Notes: a model not told the origin generated them from the sequence alone. 64,000 nucleotides of DNA from Thermococcus gorgonarius (GCF_002214385.1 NZ_CP014855.1:1054001-1118000); one strand, 5' to 3'; counted from the first letter of the stretch, positions 43,810 to 53,106 are shown. Numbers and translations: made by a program.

Positions 43810-45828
43810 ATGCTTGGGAGAAGAGCCTTGGTCTTCCTTCTGGTACTGATGGCAATAGCAGCAGCTTTTGCAGTTCCTCAAACCAGCGTCCAGGCCGCTA
43901 GCAATGTTGTGGTCCCGGGCCAGATAGTGCTTGACCCTCTTCCGGGAACACCGGCAGTAGGCCTCCCGGGCGATATAATCGAGGTTCATCCGGCTGAGGG
44001 CGTTAACATTCAGTCCCTCCAGATCGTATCGATACTCCACGGTCCCTACGACCTCCAGATCGTCGGAACCGAAGACGGTGTGGTCAAGGCCAAGATACCC
44101 GATGAGACGGTTCCAGACGTCTACTTCCTCGTCGTTAAGAGCGACAAGGGCGATGTAACTATTCCCAACGGGGTCTGGGTTATGGAGAAGGCCCCCACAG
44201 TACTCAGAATAGCCCACGGAAGCGACCTCCATGTCACAAGCGGATTCAAGATGGGCTTCGTGTGTGGGGACTACTTCCAGAAGAGCATCCCGGAGATACT
44301 CAACTACTGCAAGAACCCCATAGGAATGCACAGCTACACCGCCGCAGAGAGCTTCATGACGTACTACGCTATGACTGGCATTAGGGGTCAGAACGTTATA
44401 AACCTCATAATCAGTACGGGCGACGACGTGGACACCAGCGGTGACCAGGAAGGATACAAAATGTTCGACAAGGCGATCCTGCATGCCACGGCCGCAGGGA
44501 CGCCCTTGATAAGCATAAAGGGTAACCATGACCATCCACCAACCTACTACAGCAAGTATGTCGGCCCCAGATACTTCTACAGGGTCATTGGGGACTTCCT
44601 TATCATAGGTCTGGACAGCAGGGGTGAAGAGAGACATCCAGAAATGGAGCAGCTCCAGTGGATGGAGGACGTTCTCAAGAGCCACCCGAACAAGACCGTC
44701 ATCGTCCTCGTCCACCACCCGTTCTGGTACAGTACCCCCGATGGAAACTGGGGCGGAACTATAAAGGGCTACACCGCCTTTGACGATAACGACTGGAATG
44801 CCCTCACCAAGTTCGTCAGCTGGGACTGGGAGGGAAGGAACGGCGAGTACGACGACATAGCGAGGTACTTCCTCCAGATGGTTGAGAAGTACAACATCAG
44901 GCTCGTCCTTGCCGGCCACATTCACAGAGACAAACCGGTTTTGTACATAGATAAGAATGGTAACGAGCACTGGTTCTGGACCGTTACAACAACTGGCGCC
45001 CCGGACAAGACCAGCAACCCGCCGAGCGAAAAGGACAAGGCAAGGGGATACACCACACCGAGCTGGTATGGATCACAGGTCATCTACGTGTACTCCAACG
45101 GCACCGTTGAGTTCCCGCTCGCTGGAAACGTTCTCCACGAGGGCATAAGCTCCCTGCCTGTACCACAGAAGTTCGTAGTCTTCAGGCAGGAGGGACTGGA
45201 GGGCACGGCTGTCCAGTTCTTCAACGAGCTCAACGAGAGCGTCAGCGGCCCGCTTGTCATAAAGATACCCGCGGGCGCCAGTGTTGACCCGGAGAGCACG
45301 AACATAACGTACGAAGTTGTCGCCGAGAGGGAAATAGGCGGGGAGAACTACATGCTGCTGAACGTCACGATCCCCAGGGGGATCAGCCAGATAACCGCCG
45401 TCACAAAGAAGGACACCAAACCGCCGGAGGTCTCAATAGGGTACATTACCCCGAGTAAGCCCCAACCGGGCCAGAGGTTCTCGGTTTACATAAGCGCCAA
45501 CGACAACGTCGGCATAAAAACTATGAAGGTCCAGATAATCGTCGGCGGAAAGGTTGTGAAAGAGCTTCCTGCCTTCTCCGTTAAGCCATCTGAGGTCAAA
45601 GCGACTTACTTCACTGAAGTAGATGGCGTCAACGCAACCACGTTCACCATAAAAGCCATCGCAACGGACTTCTACGGTAACACCAAGGAGGCAACCTATC
45701 AGGTGGGCACAGCCGCCACAACCAAGTCTACAGCTGAGACTTCAAACAATGAAGGAAAAGGGATCTGCGGGCCAGCCGCTATCGTTGCCCTCGCCGCAGT
45801 TCCCGCCCTCTTCCTGCGGAGGAAGTGA
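43810..45828 (+). CDS. CGP-CTERM secreted metallophosphoesterase
   Basis: A 672-residue exported enzyme. A signal peptide (residues 1-30, AVPQTSVQA), an N-terminal beta domain, then the calcineurin-like phosphoesterase motifs in order: D139-x-H141 (GSDLHV), GDDVD (204-208), GNHD (238-241), VHHPF near 302 and GHIH (369-372), the complete two-metal set. After a beta-sandwich region the tail has CGP-CTERM with RRK. It should release phosphate from organic phosphates outside the cell. It follows the ABC importer after a 363-base gap. The last 50 bases overlap the convergent helicase gene. Confidence 0.85.
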   Translation: MLGRRALVFLLVLMAIAAAFAVPQTSVQAASNVVVPGQIVLDPLPGTPAVGLPGDIIEVHPAEGVNIQSLQIVSILHGPYDLQIVGTEDGVVKAKIPDETVPDVYFLVVKSDKGDVTIPNGVWVMEKAPTVLRIAHGSDLHVTSGFKMGFVCGDYFQKSIPEILNYCKNPIGMHSYTAAESFMTYYAMTGIRGQNVINLIISTGDDVDTSGDQEGYKMFDKAILHATAAGTPLISIKGNHDHPPTYYSKYVGPRYFYRVIGDFLIIGLDSRGEERHPEMEQLQWMEDVLKSHPNKTVIVLVHHPFWYSTPDGNWGGTIKGYTAFDDNDWNALTKFVSWDWEGRNGEYDDIARYFLQMVEKYNIRLVLAGHIHRDKPVLYIDKNGNEHWFWTVTTTGAPDKTSNPPSEKDKARGYTTPSWYGSQVIYVYSNGTVEFPLAGNVLHEGISSLPVPQKFVVFRQEGLEGTAVQFFNELNESVSGPLVIKIPAGASVDPESTNITYEVVAEREIGGENYMLLNVTIPRGISQITAVTKKDTKPPEVSIGYITPSKPQPGQRFSVYISANDNVGIKTMKVQIIVGGKVVKELPAFSVKPSEVKATYFTEVDGVNATTFTIKAIATDFYGNTKEATYQVGTAATTKSTAETSNNEGKGICGPAAIVALAAVPALFLRRK

Positions 45829-48355
45829 AGCCCTTCCTTCCTTTTCTTTCTCCCCCGTTGCGTATCGTCCTGGCCTCCTCAATCTCCCTCTTCAGGACTT
45901 TTGCTTCTTCCTCCACATTCCTGAACCTGAAGACCCTCGCTATCCTCTCTATTGCCTCAAGCTTCCTGACTATGCCGTCGAGCCACGTGAAGACGTCGCC
46001 GGGATAGACTATCAGGCCATAGACCTTCCTGAAGTGCTCGGCTATTTGAGTGGGATGCTTCCCGCTCCGTCTCAGCTCGATTATCAGGTTGCTCACCTTT
46101 TCCATCGCGTACTCGGTGCAGTCGTCTTCACCGCACATAAAGAAGTCCTGGTAGATGGTGAAAAGCCTCTCCGCCGCGTTGGGGCTTAGTTCGGGGATAA
46201 CTCTGTCAAGCTCCTCAAGTATGGATGCAAAGCTCGAAGAGAAGACGTTGGCGCTTATCCTCCCCCTTACTGCCCCTTCAAGCTCCCTCTGAAGTGTTCC
46301 GCTCAGATAGAGGTTCTCAAAGGGCAGAAGCTTCACCGCTATCCACCGGGCGGGCTTTTTCCCGAGGCTGATCCTTATGAACTCGGCCTCCTTTGGCAGG
46401 AGAAAGCTCATGCTCACGGCCCTTCCATAGGGGGTTACCTCGACGAAGGGCCTCTTCAGCCTTACAAGCCCGAACTCCTCAAGTTTTTCCAGAACTTTTT
46501 CAGCGCTCTGGTTCGCCCCAAGACATCTGGCCTGAACTTCCTCGATGACCTCAAGCCTGTTGAAGACGCAGGAATGGGCAAGAACGTTGTCCTGTTCAAG
46601 TTCATCGCTCCACTCAACGGTTACCGGCTCTATCGGAGCCGTCAAAAGCTTAAACGCCACTTCATCCTCCGCCCCCTCCATCTGGGCAGAATACTTCCTC
46701 CCGGGCTCGACTATGAGGTAGACCTTTCCCTTCTCATGGTAGAGTGGCCTTCCGGCCCTTCCAAGCATCTGGTGGAACTCCCTAACGCTGAGCCACTTGT
46801 TGCCCATCGCGAGGCTCTCGAATATGACCTGAGATGCAGGGAAATCAACTCCAGCTCCGAGAGCCGCAGTCGTAACAACGACGTCAAGTCTCTGGGCCAG
46901 AAACTCCATCTCCGTGAGTTTTCTCTGCTTATAGGGCAGACCCGAGTGATAGGGCTTCGCTTTGAGGCCTTTGCTCGTGAGGTAGGCTGAGAGTTCGTGG
47001 GTTCTCTTCCTTGAGAACGTGAAGACTATGGTCTGGCCTTTGTAGCCCTGCTTCGACTTTCTCATTGCCTCCGCTTTGCAGAGGTTCGCTACGTGCCTCC
47101 ACTTCTCACTCTCGTTTCTCGCTATTATCACGTGCCTCTCGAGATCAACGGGCCTCTCGTCGTAGAGGACCAGTTTTAACCCGAGTTCCTTGGCCAGTTC
47201 CTCCGGATTCCCAACGGTTGCGCTCAGACCTATAAACTGGGCGTGAGGATAGAGTTTTCTCAGCCTCGCGATGAGGCCATCTAGACGGGGCCCGCGCTCC
47301 TCGTCGTCCAGCGTGTGGATCTCATCTATGATAACCGTTCCGACGTTTCCTATCTTTCTCCCAGCTCTGAGCAGGTAGTCTATTCCCTCATAGGTTCCGA
47401 CGATTATGTCTGCATCAATGTCGGTATCAACAACCACAAGCTCATCCTTCGTCTTTATCCTGCTCATGCCAACGCGTATGGCCACCCTGAGGCCGAGTTT
47501 GGAATACCTTCTCTTGAAGTCCTCGTACTTCTGGTTTGCGAGGGCCACCAGCGGCACCAGGAAGAGCATCTTTTTTCCTTCCATCGCCTTCGGGATTCCC
47601 GCGAGCTCGCCGATGAGCGTCTTACCGCTGGCAGTGGCGGAAACCACCAACAGGTTTTCGCCGTCAAGGAGGCCGTTCTTCACGGCCAAGCTCTGAACCG
47701 GAAGGAGTTCGTTTACGCCCTCCCCCTTCAGGACTTCCTTAAACCTCTCAGGGAGGGGTAGCTCATCGACCTTAAGCCTCTCAACCTTAACGTGCTTTGC
47801 CTTGAGCTCGTCCCACTTGGTAATCTCTGGATGCTTCGTCGGGTCAAAGCGCGGGTCGAAAGCGTATAGGACTTTGTCGAGGTCTCTAAACCTCTCCAAA
47901 AGCTTTTTAGCCTGGTCGAACATAGCTATGCTGTTGAAGCGGAAGCGGAGTTCTCTCTTGAGCTCGTCCTCGGCACAGCGCTCGCAGATGTACTCGTTGC
48001 GGTACTTAATCCTGTTGCCCTCTGTCAAAACCGTAATCTTGTCCTCAAGTAGGCAGAGGCGACACAGCTCGGCCTTCTCGACGTTCTTGTTCTGGAGCCT
48101 CCTTTTGAAGTAGTCCTCCCACTCGTCGGCGTTTACAAGCACTATCCTGGCCTGGCGGAGGAGTTTCTCTATCTCCTTTGGGTTCCGGTATTGGCTCCCC
48201 TCAAGAACCTTGAAGAGTCTTCCCTCGCGCATTATGAAGCGGTAAACTCTGTCAGCCTTAAGCCCCTGCATCTGGGAAAGCTTTTCGGACTCTTTCTCAA
48301 TGAAGAAGGCCTCAAGCTCGTTCTTCTTTCTCCCTGGTCTCACAACGAAGAGCAT
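45779..48355 (-). CDS. DEAD/DEAH (Ski2-like) helicase with zinc-binding N-terminal region
   Basis: An 858-residue helicase. The N-terminal 200 residues carry a four-cysteine motif (C98, C101, C124, C127), then Walker A SATASGKTL (239-247), DEIH near 345, motif III LSATVG, motif V/VI ALGAGVDFP and QMLGRAGRP. C-terminal winged-helix and ratchet-like regions follow, as in Ski2/Hel308-type enzymes. It probably unwinds RNA or DNA in repair or turnover; the zinc-ribbon arrangement matches DUF5814-type archaeal helicases. The last about 17 residues are coded antisense to the end of the metallophosphoesterase gene. Start ATG 48355 has GGTGGGTG upstream. Confidence 0.9.
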   Translation of the reverse strand: MLFVVRPGRKKNELEAFFIEKESEKLSQMQGLKADRVYRFIMREGRLFKVLEGSQYRNPKEIEKLLRQARIVLVNADEWEDYFKRRLQNKNVEKAELCRLCLLEDKITVLTEGNRIKYRNEYICERCAEDELKRELRFRFNSIAMFDQAKKLLERFRDLDKVLYAFDPRFDPTKHPEITKWDELKAKHVKVERLKVDELPLPERFKEVLKGEGVNELLPVQSLAVKNGLLDGENLLVVSATASGKTLIGELAGIPKAMEGKKMLFLVPLVALANQKYEDFKRRYSKLGLRVAIRVGMSRIKTKDELVVVDTDIDADIIVGTYEGIDYLLRAGRKIGNVGTVIIDEIHTLDDEERGPRLDGLIARLRKLYPHAQFIGLSATVGNPEELAKELGLKLVLYDERPVDLERHVIIARNESEKWRHVANLCKAEAMRKSKQGYKGQTIVFTFSRKRTHELSAYLTSKGLKAKPYHSGLPYKQRKLTEMEFLAQRLDVVVTTAALGAGVDFPASQVIFESLAMGNKWLSVREFHQMLGRAGRPLYHEKGKVYLIVEPGRKYSAQMEGAEDEVAFKLLTAPIEPVTVEWSDELEQDNVLAHSCVFNRLEVIEEVQARCLGANQSAEKVLEKLEEFGLVRLKRPFVEVTPYGRAVSMSFLLPKEAEFIRISLGKKPARWIAVKLLPFENLYLSGTLQRELEGAVRGRISANVFSSSFASILEELDRVIPELSPNAAERLFTIYQDFFMCGEDDCTEYAMEKVSNLIIELRRSGKHPTQIAEHFRKVYGLIVYPGDVFTWLDGIVRKLEAIERIARVFRFRNVEEEAKVLKREIEEARTIRNGGERKGRKGFTSSAGRGRELRRGQR

Positions 48356-48387
48356 TCACCCACCCTCCCACCGTTGAAGGTAGGAAA

Positions 48388-48398
48388 AGCTTATAAAC
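48388..48398. promoter_or_regulatory. TATA-like element between helicase and S8e genes
   Basis: AGCTTATAAAC can serve as TATA box on the plus strand for rps8e, about 57-67 bases before its ATG; because TTATAA is symmetric it could also serve the divergent helicase gene (ATG at 48355). Confidence 0.45.
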
Positions 48399-48454
48399 GC
48401 ACCTCTCAAAGTGGCGTTAGGTTTAGTGAGTTAAGGTCATAAGAGGTGATAATG

Positions 48455-48847
48455 ATGGCTATCTGGCAGGGAAGATCACTTAAAAAGCCTTCAGGTGGAA
48501 GGATTGTCCTCGCTAGGAAGAAGAGGAAGAGGGAGCTCGGTAGAGAGCCGGCTAACACCAGGGTTGCCGAAGAAAAGGAGAAGAGGAAGATAATCAGAAC
48601 CTACGGTGGCAACAGGAAAGTCCGCCTTATTGAGGCCCTCTACGCCAACGTCTTCGAGGGCGGAAAGGGTAAGAAGGTTAAGATCCTCAACGTCGTCGAG
48701 AACCCGGCCAACAGGCAGTACGCGAGAAGAAACATCATCACCAAGGGAGCCATAATAGAGACCGAGATAGGAAAGGCCATCGTAACCAGCAGACCGGGTC
48801 AGGACGGCGTTGTTAACGCAGTTCTCATCAAGGAGGAGAACGCCTGA
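48455..48847 (+). CDS. rps8e: 30S ribosomal protein S8e
   Basis: A 130-residue protein that opens [15 protein letters not shown] and continues with basic [12 protein letters not shown], the S8e signature shared by archaea and eukaryotes. It binds the small ribosomal subunit. The ATG at 48455 is chosen because it yields the canonical N-terminus and sits four bases after GGTGAT. Its length equals that of known Thermococcales S8e. It is single, not in a ribosomal operon. A T-rich tract follows the stop. Confidence 0.97.
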   Translation: MAIWQGRSLKKPSGGRIVLARKKRKRELGREPANTRVAEEKEKRKIIRTYGGNRKVRLIEALYANVFEGGKGKKVKILNVVENPANRQYARRNIITKGAIIETEIGKAIVTSRPGQDGVVNAVLIKEENA

Positions 48848-48866
48848 TTTTTCTTAACTTTTGAGT
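48846..48866 (+). terminator. T-rich termination tract after rps8e
   Basis: TGATTTTTCTTAACTTTTGAG directly follows the coding end. Runs of four to five T are the common archaeal termination signal. Confidence 0.4.
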
Positions 48867-48941
48867 TCTCTTCTCAATTCAATTCAGCCCCGTGGCTTTT
48901 TATTTGCGGTTAGCGGGATAAAAAGCAAAATGTTAAAGGAT

Positions 48942-50342
48942 TTAGAGCCTGCACCTTCCGTCAAAAAACGATGGCCTCTGGTAGGTCTTTCTCACAACCG
49001 GAAAGTCCTCACGGTAGTGGCTTCCCCTGCTCTCCTCTCTGGCAAAGGCACATTCCAAAACTCCTCTAGCCAAAAGTTTGAGCCTTGGATCAGCTTCCAC
49101 AGACTCGAGCTTTTTAATGCCCTCTTTCAGCCTTCTGCCACTTCTAACGATCCCAGCATGATCCCAGAGGATTTCCCTCAGGGATTCAACGTCTCCAGCC
49201 TCGTAGCCGTGGTAGGGGACATCCCTGACTTCCCTAACGCGCGGCCTCTCCCTGGCAATCGTTCTGGCTATTTCCAGGCCGGAAACCACGCACTCAAGAA
49301 GGGAGTTACTGGCCAGCCTGTTTGCACCGTGAAAACCGTTACTGGCGGCTTCGCCTATTGCATAGAGGTTCTTTATGTTGGTTCTGTACCACAAATCCGT
49401 GGCCATCCCTCCTATTGTGTAATGAGCAATGGGTGAAACGGGGATTAAGTCCCTTGATGGATCAAGCCCTTCCTTAACCAGAAAAGCGTAAACCTGAGGG
49501 AACTTCCTCTTGAAGCTGGTTATGCTCCTCGCATCAAGGAAGACGCGTTTTCCTTCGAGCGTTTTCAGGTATATAGCCCTGGCAACAATATCCCTGGTTG
49601 AGAGTTCGTTCACGAAGCGTTCCCCGTCTTCGGTCACCAGCTTCGCACCGGCACCGCGGACTGCCTCGCTTATGAGCTTAACGCCGTTCTTCCCAATGAA
49701 ACCAGTCGGATGAAACTGAACGAACTCAAGATCCCTTGCAAGGGCCCCCTTCATAATCGCGTCCCCAATAAGAAAGCCCAAGTTGAGTGGCGACCCCGCC
49801 GTGTACTTGAATAAACTGGTGAAACCCCCCGTTGCTATAACGGTCGCGTCAAACTTCATAAATTCTCCGTCAACGAAAACACCATAGGCTCTTTTGTGCT
49901 TAACGGCAAGTTCCTCAGCCCAGCCTTTGACGAAGTTAATTCCCGACTCCTTTGCGTGAAGGTAGAGGGTTTTCATCATGTGCTTTCCGGTCTCGTTCTT
50001 TATCGTGAACACCCTCGGAAAGGAGTGACCGCCTTCAGTTTCGTTCTCCTCAAACTTCAGGCCGAGTGAGAGAAAGAAATCATAAACCTCGGGGGATTTT
50101 GAAATGACGTTCCAGACCACTTCCTCGTCGTTGAGGTATTTTCCGGCTCGCATTGTGTCAGAGACGTGAAGGCCGGGAGAATCGCCCTCCAAGATGGACA
50201 GCGCTATTCCAGCCTGAGCCAGGTAAGAGTTCGTAGACTTTATCCCGGAATGAATTACAGTGACTTCATAACCTCTATTAGAGAGAACCAAGGCAGCAGT
50301 TAAGCCGGCTATTCCACCCCCGATTATACCGACTGAAACCAT
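48942..50342 (-). CDS. nadB: L-aspartate oxidase
   Basis: A 466-residue flavoenzyme: FAD-binding GGGIAGLTAAL near residue 7, EGGHSFPRVF and TGGFTSLFKY with the catalytic arginine-rich segment QFHPTGF, ISEAVRGAGAKL and HYTIGGMATD, and GEAASNGFHGANRLASNSLLE. It oxidises L-aspartate to iminoaspartate, the substrate of NadA. Together with nadA and nadC in this window the de novo NAD pathway is complete. Start at ATG 50342 with GGTGGTTCG upstream. The length agrees with archaeal NadB, which lacks the longer C-terminus of the E. coli enzyme. Confidence 0.94.
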   Translation of the reverse strand: MVSVGIIGGGIAGLTAALVLSNRGYEVTVIHSGIKSTNSYLAQAGIALSILEGDSPGLHVSDTMRAGKYLNDEEVVWNVISKSPEVYDFFLSLGLKFEENETEGGHSFPRVFTIKNETGKHMMKTLYLHAKESGINFVKGWAEELAVKHKRAYGVFVDGEFMKFDATVIATGGFTSLFKYTAGSPLNLGFLIGDAIMKGALARDLEFVQFHPTGFIGKNGVKLISEAVRGAGAKLVTEDGERFVNELSTRDIVARAIYLKTLEGKRVFLDARSITSFKRKFPQVYAFLVKEGLDPSRDLIPVSPIAHYTIGGMATDLWYRTNIKNLYAIGEAASNGFHGANRLASNSLLECVVSGLEIARTIARERPRVREVRDVPYHGYEAGDVESLREILWDHAGIVRSGRRLKEGIKKLESVEADPRLKLLARGVLECAFAREESRGSHYREDFPVVRKTYQRPSFFDGRCRL

Positions 50343-50419
50343 CGAACCACCGTTCACGAGTCAGGAGAACACCTTAAAAATTTGCCTCGGTGATGCGAAG
50401 TTGGATTTACAAACGTAAA

Positions 50420-50429
50420 GCTTATAAAC
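50420..50429 (+). promoter_or_regulatory. TATA box of the 25-residue membrane peptide gene
   Basis: GCTTATAAAC lies 30-39 bases before the ATG at 50459, the same distance as other promoters here. Confidence 0.55.
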
Positions 50430-50458
50430 AAATGAATACAGTTGTGCACGGTGATTAC

Positions 50459-50536
50459 ATGAAGAGAAAAATCGCAATAGTCCTGTCCTACGCCGCACCC
50501 GTAATCTTGGTTGTGGGTCTGCTCCTGATGCAGTGA
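50459..50536 (+). CDS. 25-residue single-pass membrane peptide
   Basis: A 25-codon ORF MKRKIAIVLSYAAPVILVVG-type, ending MQ before TGA 50534-50536. Two lysines and an arginine precede about 19 apolar residues, so it is a single transmembrane segment with the basic end inside. It has GGTGAT three bases before the ATG and a TATA box 30-39 bases upstream, the full expression signals of a real gene, but is too short for common annotation. Function unknown; it may bind a membrane protein. Confidence 0.65.
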   Translation: MKRKIAIVLSYAAPVILVVGLLLMQ

Positions 50537-50661
50537 GTATCCAAGGATATTTGCCGGATGTTCAAAAATTCCCGTTTCTCTGTTTAATTTTCTGTCGGAT
50601 TTGCAACGATACTTCCGAAAAAGTCAAATACCCAAAGACTCACTTCACTGCGGTGATGTCC

Positions 50662-51010
50662 ATGAAAGGTAACGGAAGAATGTTAGAGAACATAAGAGGA
50701 AAAGCCAGAAGGGGGGAGGGAGAAACCGTACGGAAGTGAAAGGGAGGGGATACTGTTTGAGGTACTGAAAGAAGGTCTGTTCTGGGCCGCATGGGGCCGC
50801 CCTTCTGAAGTGATGCCGTTTTTGAGGGGAAAACTTTTAAACAACGGTTATAACGACAAGGCCAAGCAGGAACTCCAGTGGCTTCTTAACCAGCTTGAGG
50901 CCTACTACAACTACGTCGCAAGCAAAAACAGCGTTGAGGAAAAACATCTGCAGGCAATGAAGTCCTTCTACAGGGAAATCCTTACGGTTTTGTCCCTTGA
51001 CAGGGCTTAG
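50662..51010 (+). CDS. hypothetical 115-residue protein split by a +1 frame change
   Basis: An ATG at 50662 with GGTGAT four bases upstream encodes 25 residues (MKGNGRMLENIRG...ETVRK) to a TGA at 50737. If one base is skipped at this TGA, the frame continues EREGILFEVLKEGLFWAAWG and on to TAG at 51010, with RPSEVMPFLRGKLL and QELQWLLNQLEAYYNYVA. The downstream part has no start of its own before 50810 although it reads as protein well upstream of that. So this is one gene with a frameshift: a decayed gene, an assembly error or programmed +1 shift at AAG-TGA. I do not recognise the family. Confidence 0.5.
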
Positions 51011-51020
51011 CTTTTTAACT
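51011..51020 (+). promoter_or_regulatory. TATA box of the box C/D sRNA
   Basis: CTTTTTAACT lies about 25 bases before the 5' end of the sRNA at about 51039. Confidence 0.5.
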
Positions 51021-51038
51021 CCACTTTTCTACTCTTTT

Positions 51039-51095
51039 CGGGATGATGTGGGAAGTTTCGCCTGAGCGGTGATGAGACTCGCATGGGCTGACCAC
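51039..51095 (+). ncRNA. box C/D guide sRNA (2'-O-methylation guide)
   Basis: All four boxes lie in order at canonical spacing: C box ATGATGT (51043-51049), a 12-base guide (51050-51061), D' CTGA (51062-51065), three-base spacer GCG, C' GTGATGA (51069-51075), a 12-base guide GACTCGCATGGG (51076-51087) and D CTGA (51088-51091), flanked by GG/CC that can pair as the terminal stem. The guide upstream of D is complementary over 11 bases to CCATGCGAGTC near the 5' end of archaeal 16S rRNA, predicting methylation of the U four bases in. A TATA box lies 25 bases upstream. Ends are approximate. Confidence 0.88.
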
Positions 51096-51141
51096 CATAT
51101 TCTTTTTTAAGTACACTCCGTTTTCCAAAAAGGGAAGAGGT

Positions 51142-53106
51142 ATGGAAAGAGAACTCTCAAGGTTCATTAACCGCCTCAAGGAACTGGTCGAGCTCGAGCG
51201 AAAGGCCGAGATAGAAGCCATGAGGGCAGAGATGAAACGCCTGTCCGGAAGAGAACGTGAGAAAGTTGGAAGGGCCATTCTGGGCCTGAACGGTAAAATC
51301 ATTGGCGAGGAACTGAGCTATTTTCTGATTAGATACGGGCGTGAGAAGGAAATAAAGACCGAAATAAGCGTTGGCGACCTGGTTGTGGTAAGCAAAAGGG
51401 ATCCCCTTAAGAGCGATTTGGTCGGGACGGTTGTAGAAAAGGGAAAGAGGTTTATTACGGTCGCCCTCGAATCCGTTCCAGAGTGGGCCCTTAAAGGAGT
51501 AAGGCTAGACCTCTACGCCAACGACATAACCTTCAAGCGCTGGATCGAAAACCTGAACAACCTCCACGATAGCGGGAGAATGGCACTAGAATTTTATTTA
51601 GGCTTAAGTGAACCGGAAGAGGGTGAAAAAGTTGATTTCACGCCCTATGACAAAAGCCTTAATGCAAGCCAGAGGAAGGCCATAGCCGGGGCTTTGGGCA
51701 GTTCTGACTTCTTCCTGATCCACGGCCCCTTCGGCACAGGGAAGACAAGAACACTGGCTGAACTCATAAGGCAGGAGGTTAAGAGGGGGAACAAAGTTCT
51801 CGCAACGGCCGAAAGCAACGTGGCAGTTGACAACCTCGTTGAAAGACTTGCCGATTCCGGCTTGAATATAGTGAGGGTCGGTCATCCGAGCAGGGTTTCA
51901 AAGCAACTCCACGAGACAACCCTAGCTTACAAAATAACCCAGCACGAGCTCTACGGCGAGCTGAGGGAACTGAGGATCATCCATCAGAACCTTAAGGAGA
52001 AGAGGGACACCTTCACGAAACCCAGCCCAAAATACCGAAGGGGGCTAAGTGACAGGGAAATTCTCAGGCTGGCATCCAGGGGAATTGGAACGAGGGGTAT
52101 CCCAGCAAGGATCGTCAGGGAGATGGCCGAGTGGATAAAGCTGAACGAACAGGTGAAGAAAACTCTCGATGACGCAATAAAGCTGGAGGAAAGAATAGCT
52201 AGAGAGATAATAAAAGAGGCGGACGTTGTTTTGACAACGAACTCATCTTCGGGCCTCGATGTGGTTAGCTACGGAGATTTTGATGTCGCTGTGATAGACG
52301 AAGCCACACAGGCAACTATTCCAAGCGTCCTCATACCAATCAATCGTGCGAAACGTTTCATACTTGCCGGGGACCACAAACAGCTGCCACCAACCATACT
52401 GAGTGAAAGGGCCAAGGAACTTTCAAAAACGCTGTTTGAGGGACTTATAGAACGCTATCCCAAAAAGTCAGAGATGCTCACGATTCAGTACCGTATGAAC
52501 GAGAAGTTGATGGAGTTTCCAAGCAGGGAATTCTACTCCGGGAAGGTCAAAGCGGCCGAGAGCGTGAGGAACATAACGCTCGCAGACCTTGGAGTTAAAA
52601 GTCAAACCCAAGAGAAGCCCTGGAGCGAAGTGCTCGACCCCGAGAACGTTTTAGTCTTCGTTGATACTTCCGAAAGAGAAGATCGTTTCGAGAAACAGAG
52701 AAAAGGCAGCGACAGCAGAGAGAACCCATTGGAGGCCAAAATAGTCGCCGAAATAGTCAAGCGCCTATTCGGGATTGGTCTGAAGCCAGAGTTCGTTGGT
52801 GTAATAACCCCCTACGACGATCAGAGAGACTTGCTAAGCACACTTCTTCCAGAGGATGTTGAAGTCAAGACCGTGGATGGATACCAGGGACGAGAGAAGG
52901 AAGCAATAGTGATCTCCTTTGTCCGTTCTAATCCTCGGGGAGAACTGGGTTTCCTTACCGACTTAAGGAGGCTGAACGTCTCGCTAACTAGGGCCAAGAG
53001 AAAGTTAATAGCCGTGGGTGACGCCTCAACCCTGAGTTCACATCCCACATACCGCAGGTTCCTGGAATTTGTCAGCAAGGAGGGGGTATTAGTGAGAGTG
53101 CAATAA
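51142..53106 (+). CDS. superfamily 1 helicase of UPF1/DNA2/IGHMBP2 type
   Basis: A 654-residue SF1 helicase: Walker [11 protein letters not shown] near residue 195, motif [10 protein letters not shown], motif [13 protein letters not shown], motif [17 protein letters not shown], motif [20 protein letters not shown] and [20 protein letters not shown] regulatory N-terminal domain of about 150 residues precedes these, including a UPF1-like beta barrel ([11 protein letters not shown]). It unwinds DNA or RNA; archaeal members are little studied. Start ATG 51142 has GAGGT directly upstream and a TATA-like TTTTTTAAG near 51105. Confidence 0.93.
   Translation: MERELSRFINRLKELVELERKAEIEAMRAEMKRLSGREREKVGRAILGLNGKIIGEELSYFLIRYGREKEIKTEISVGDLVVVSKRDPLKSDLVGTVVEKGKRFITVALESVPEWALKGVRLDLYANDITFKRWIENLNNLHDSGRMALEFYLGLSEPEEGEKVDFTPYDKSLNASQRKAIAGALGSSDFFLIHGPFGTGKTRTLAELIRQEVKRGNKVLATAESNVAVDNLVERLADSGLNIVRVGHPSRVSKQLHETTLAYKITQHELYGELRELRIIHQNLKEKRDTFTKPSPKYRRGLSDREILRLASRGIGTRGIPARIVREMAEWIKLNEQVKKTLDDAIKLEERIAREIIKEADVVLTTNSSSGLDVVSYGDFDVAVIDEATQATIPSVLIPINRAKRFILAGDHKQLPPTILSERAKELSKTLFEGLIERYPKKSEMLTIQYRMNEKLMEFPSREFYSGKVKAAESVRNITLADLGVKSQTQEKPWSEVLDPENVLVFVDTSEREDRFEKQRKGSDSRENPLEAKIVAEIVKRLFGIGLKPEFVGVITPYDDQRDLLSTLLPEDVEVKTVDGYQGREKEAIVISFVRSNPRGELGFLTDLRRLNVSLTRAKRKLIAVGDASTLSSHPTYRRFLEFVSKEGVLVRVQ

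Noticed and set aside
43741-44970. 409-codon minus-strand frame opposite the metallophosphoesterase
   Set aside because: Antisense shadow of a gene with a complete motif set; valine- and leucine-rich with no domain.
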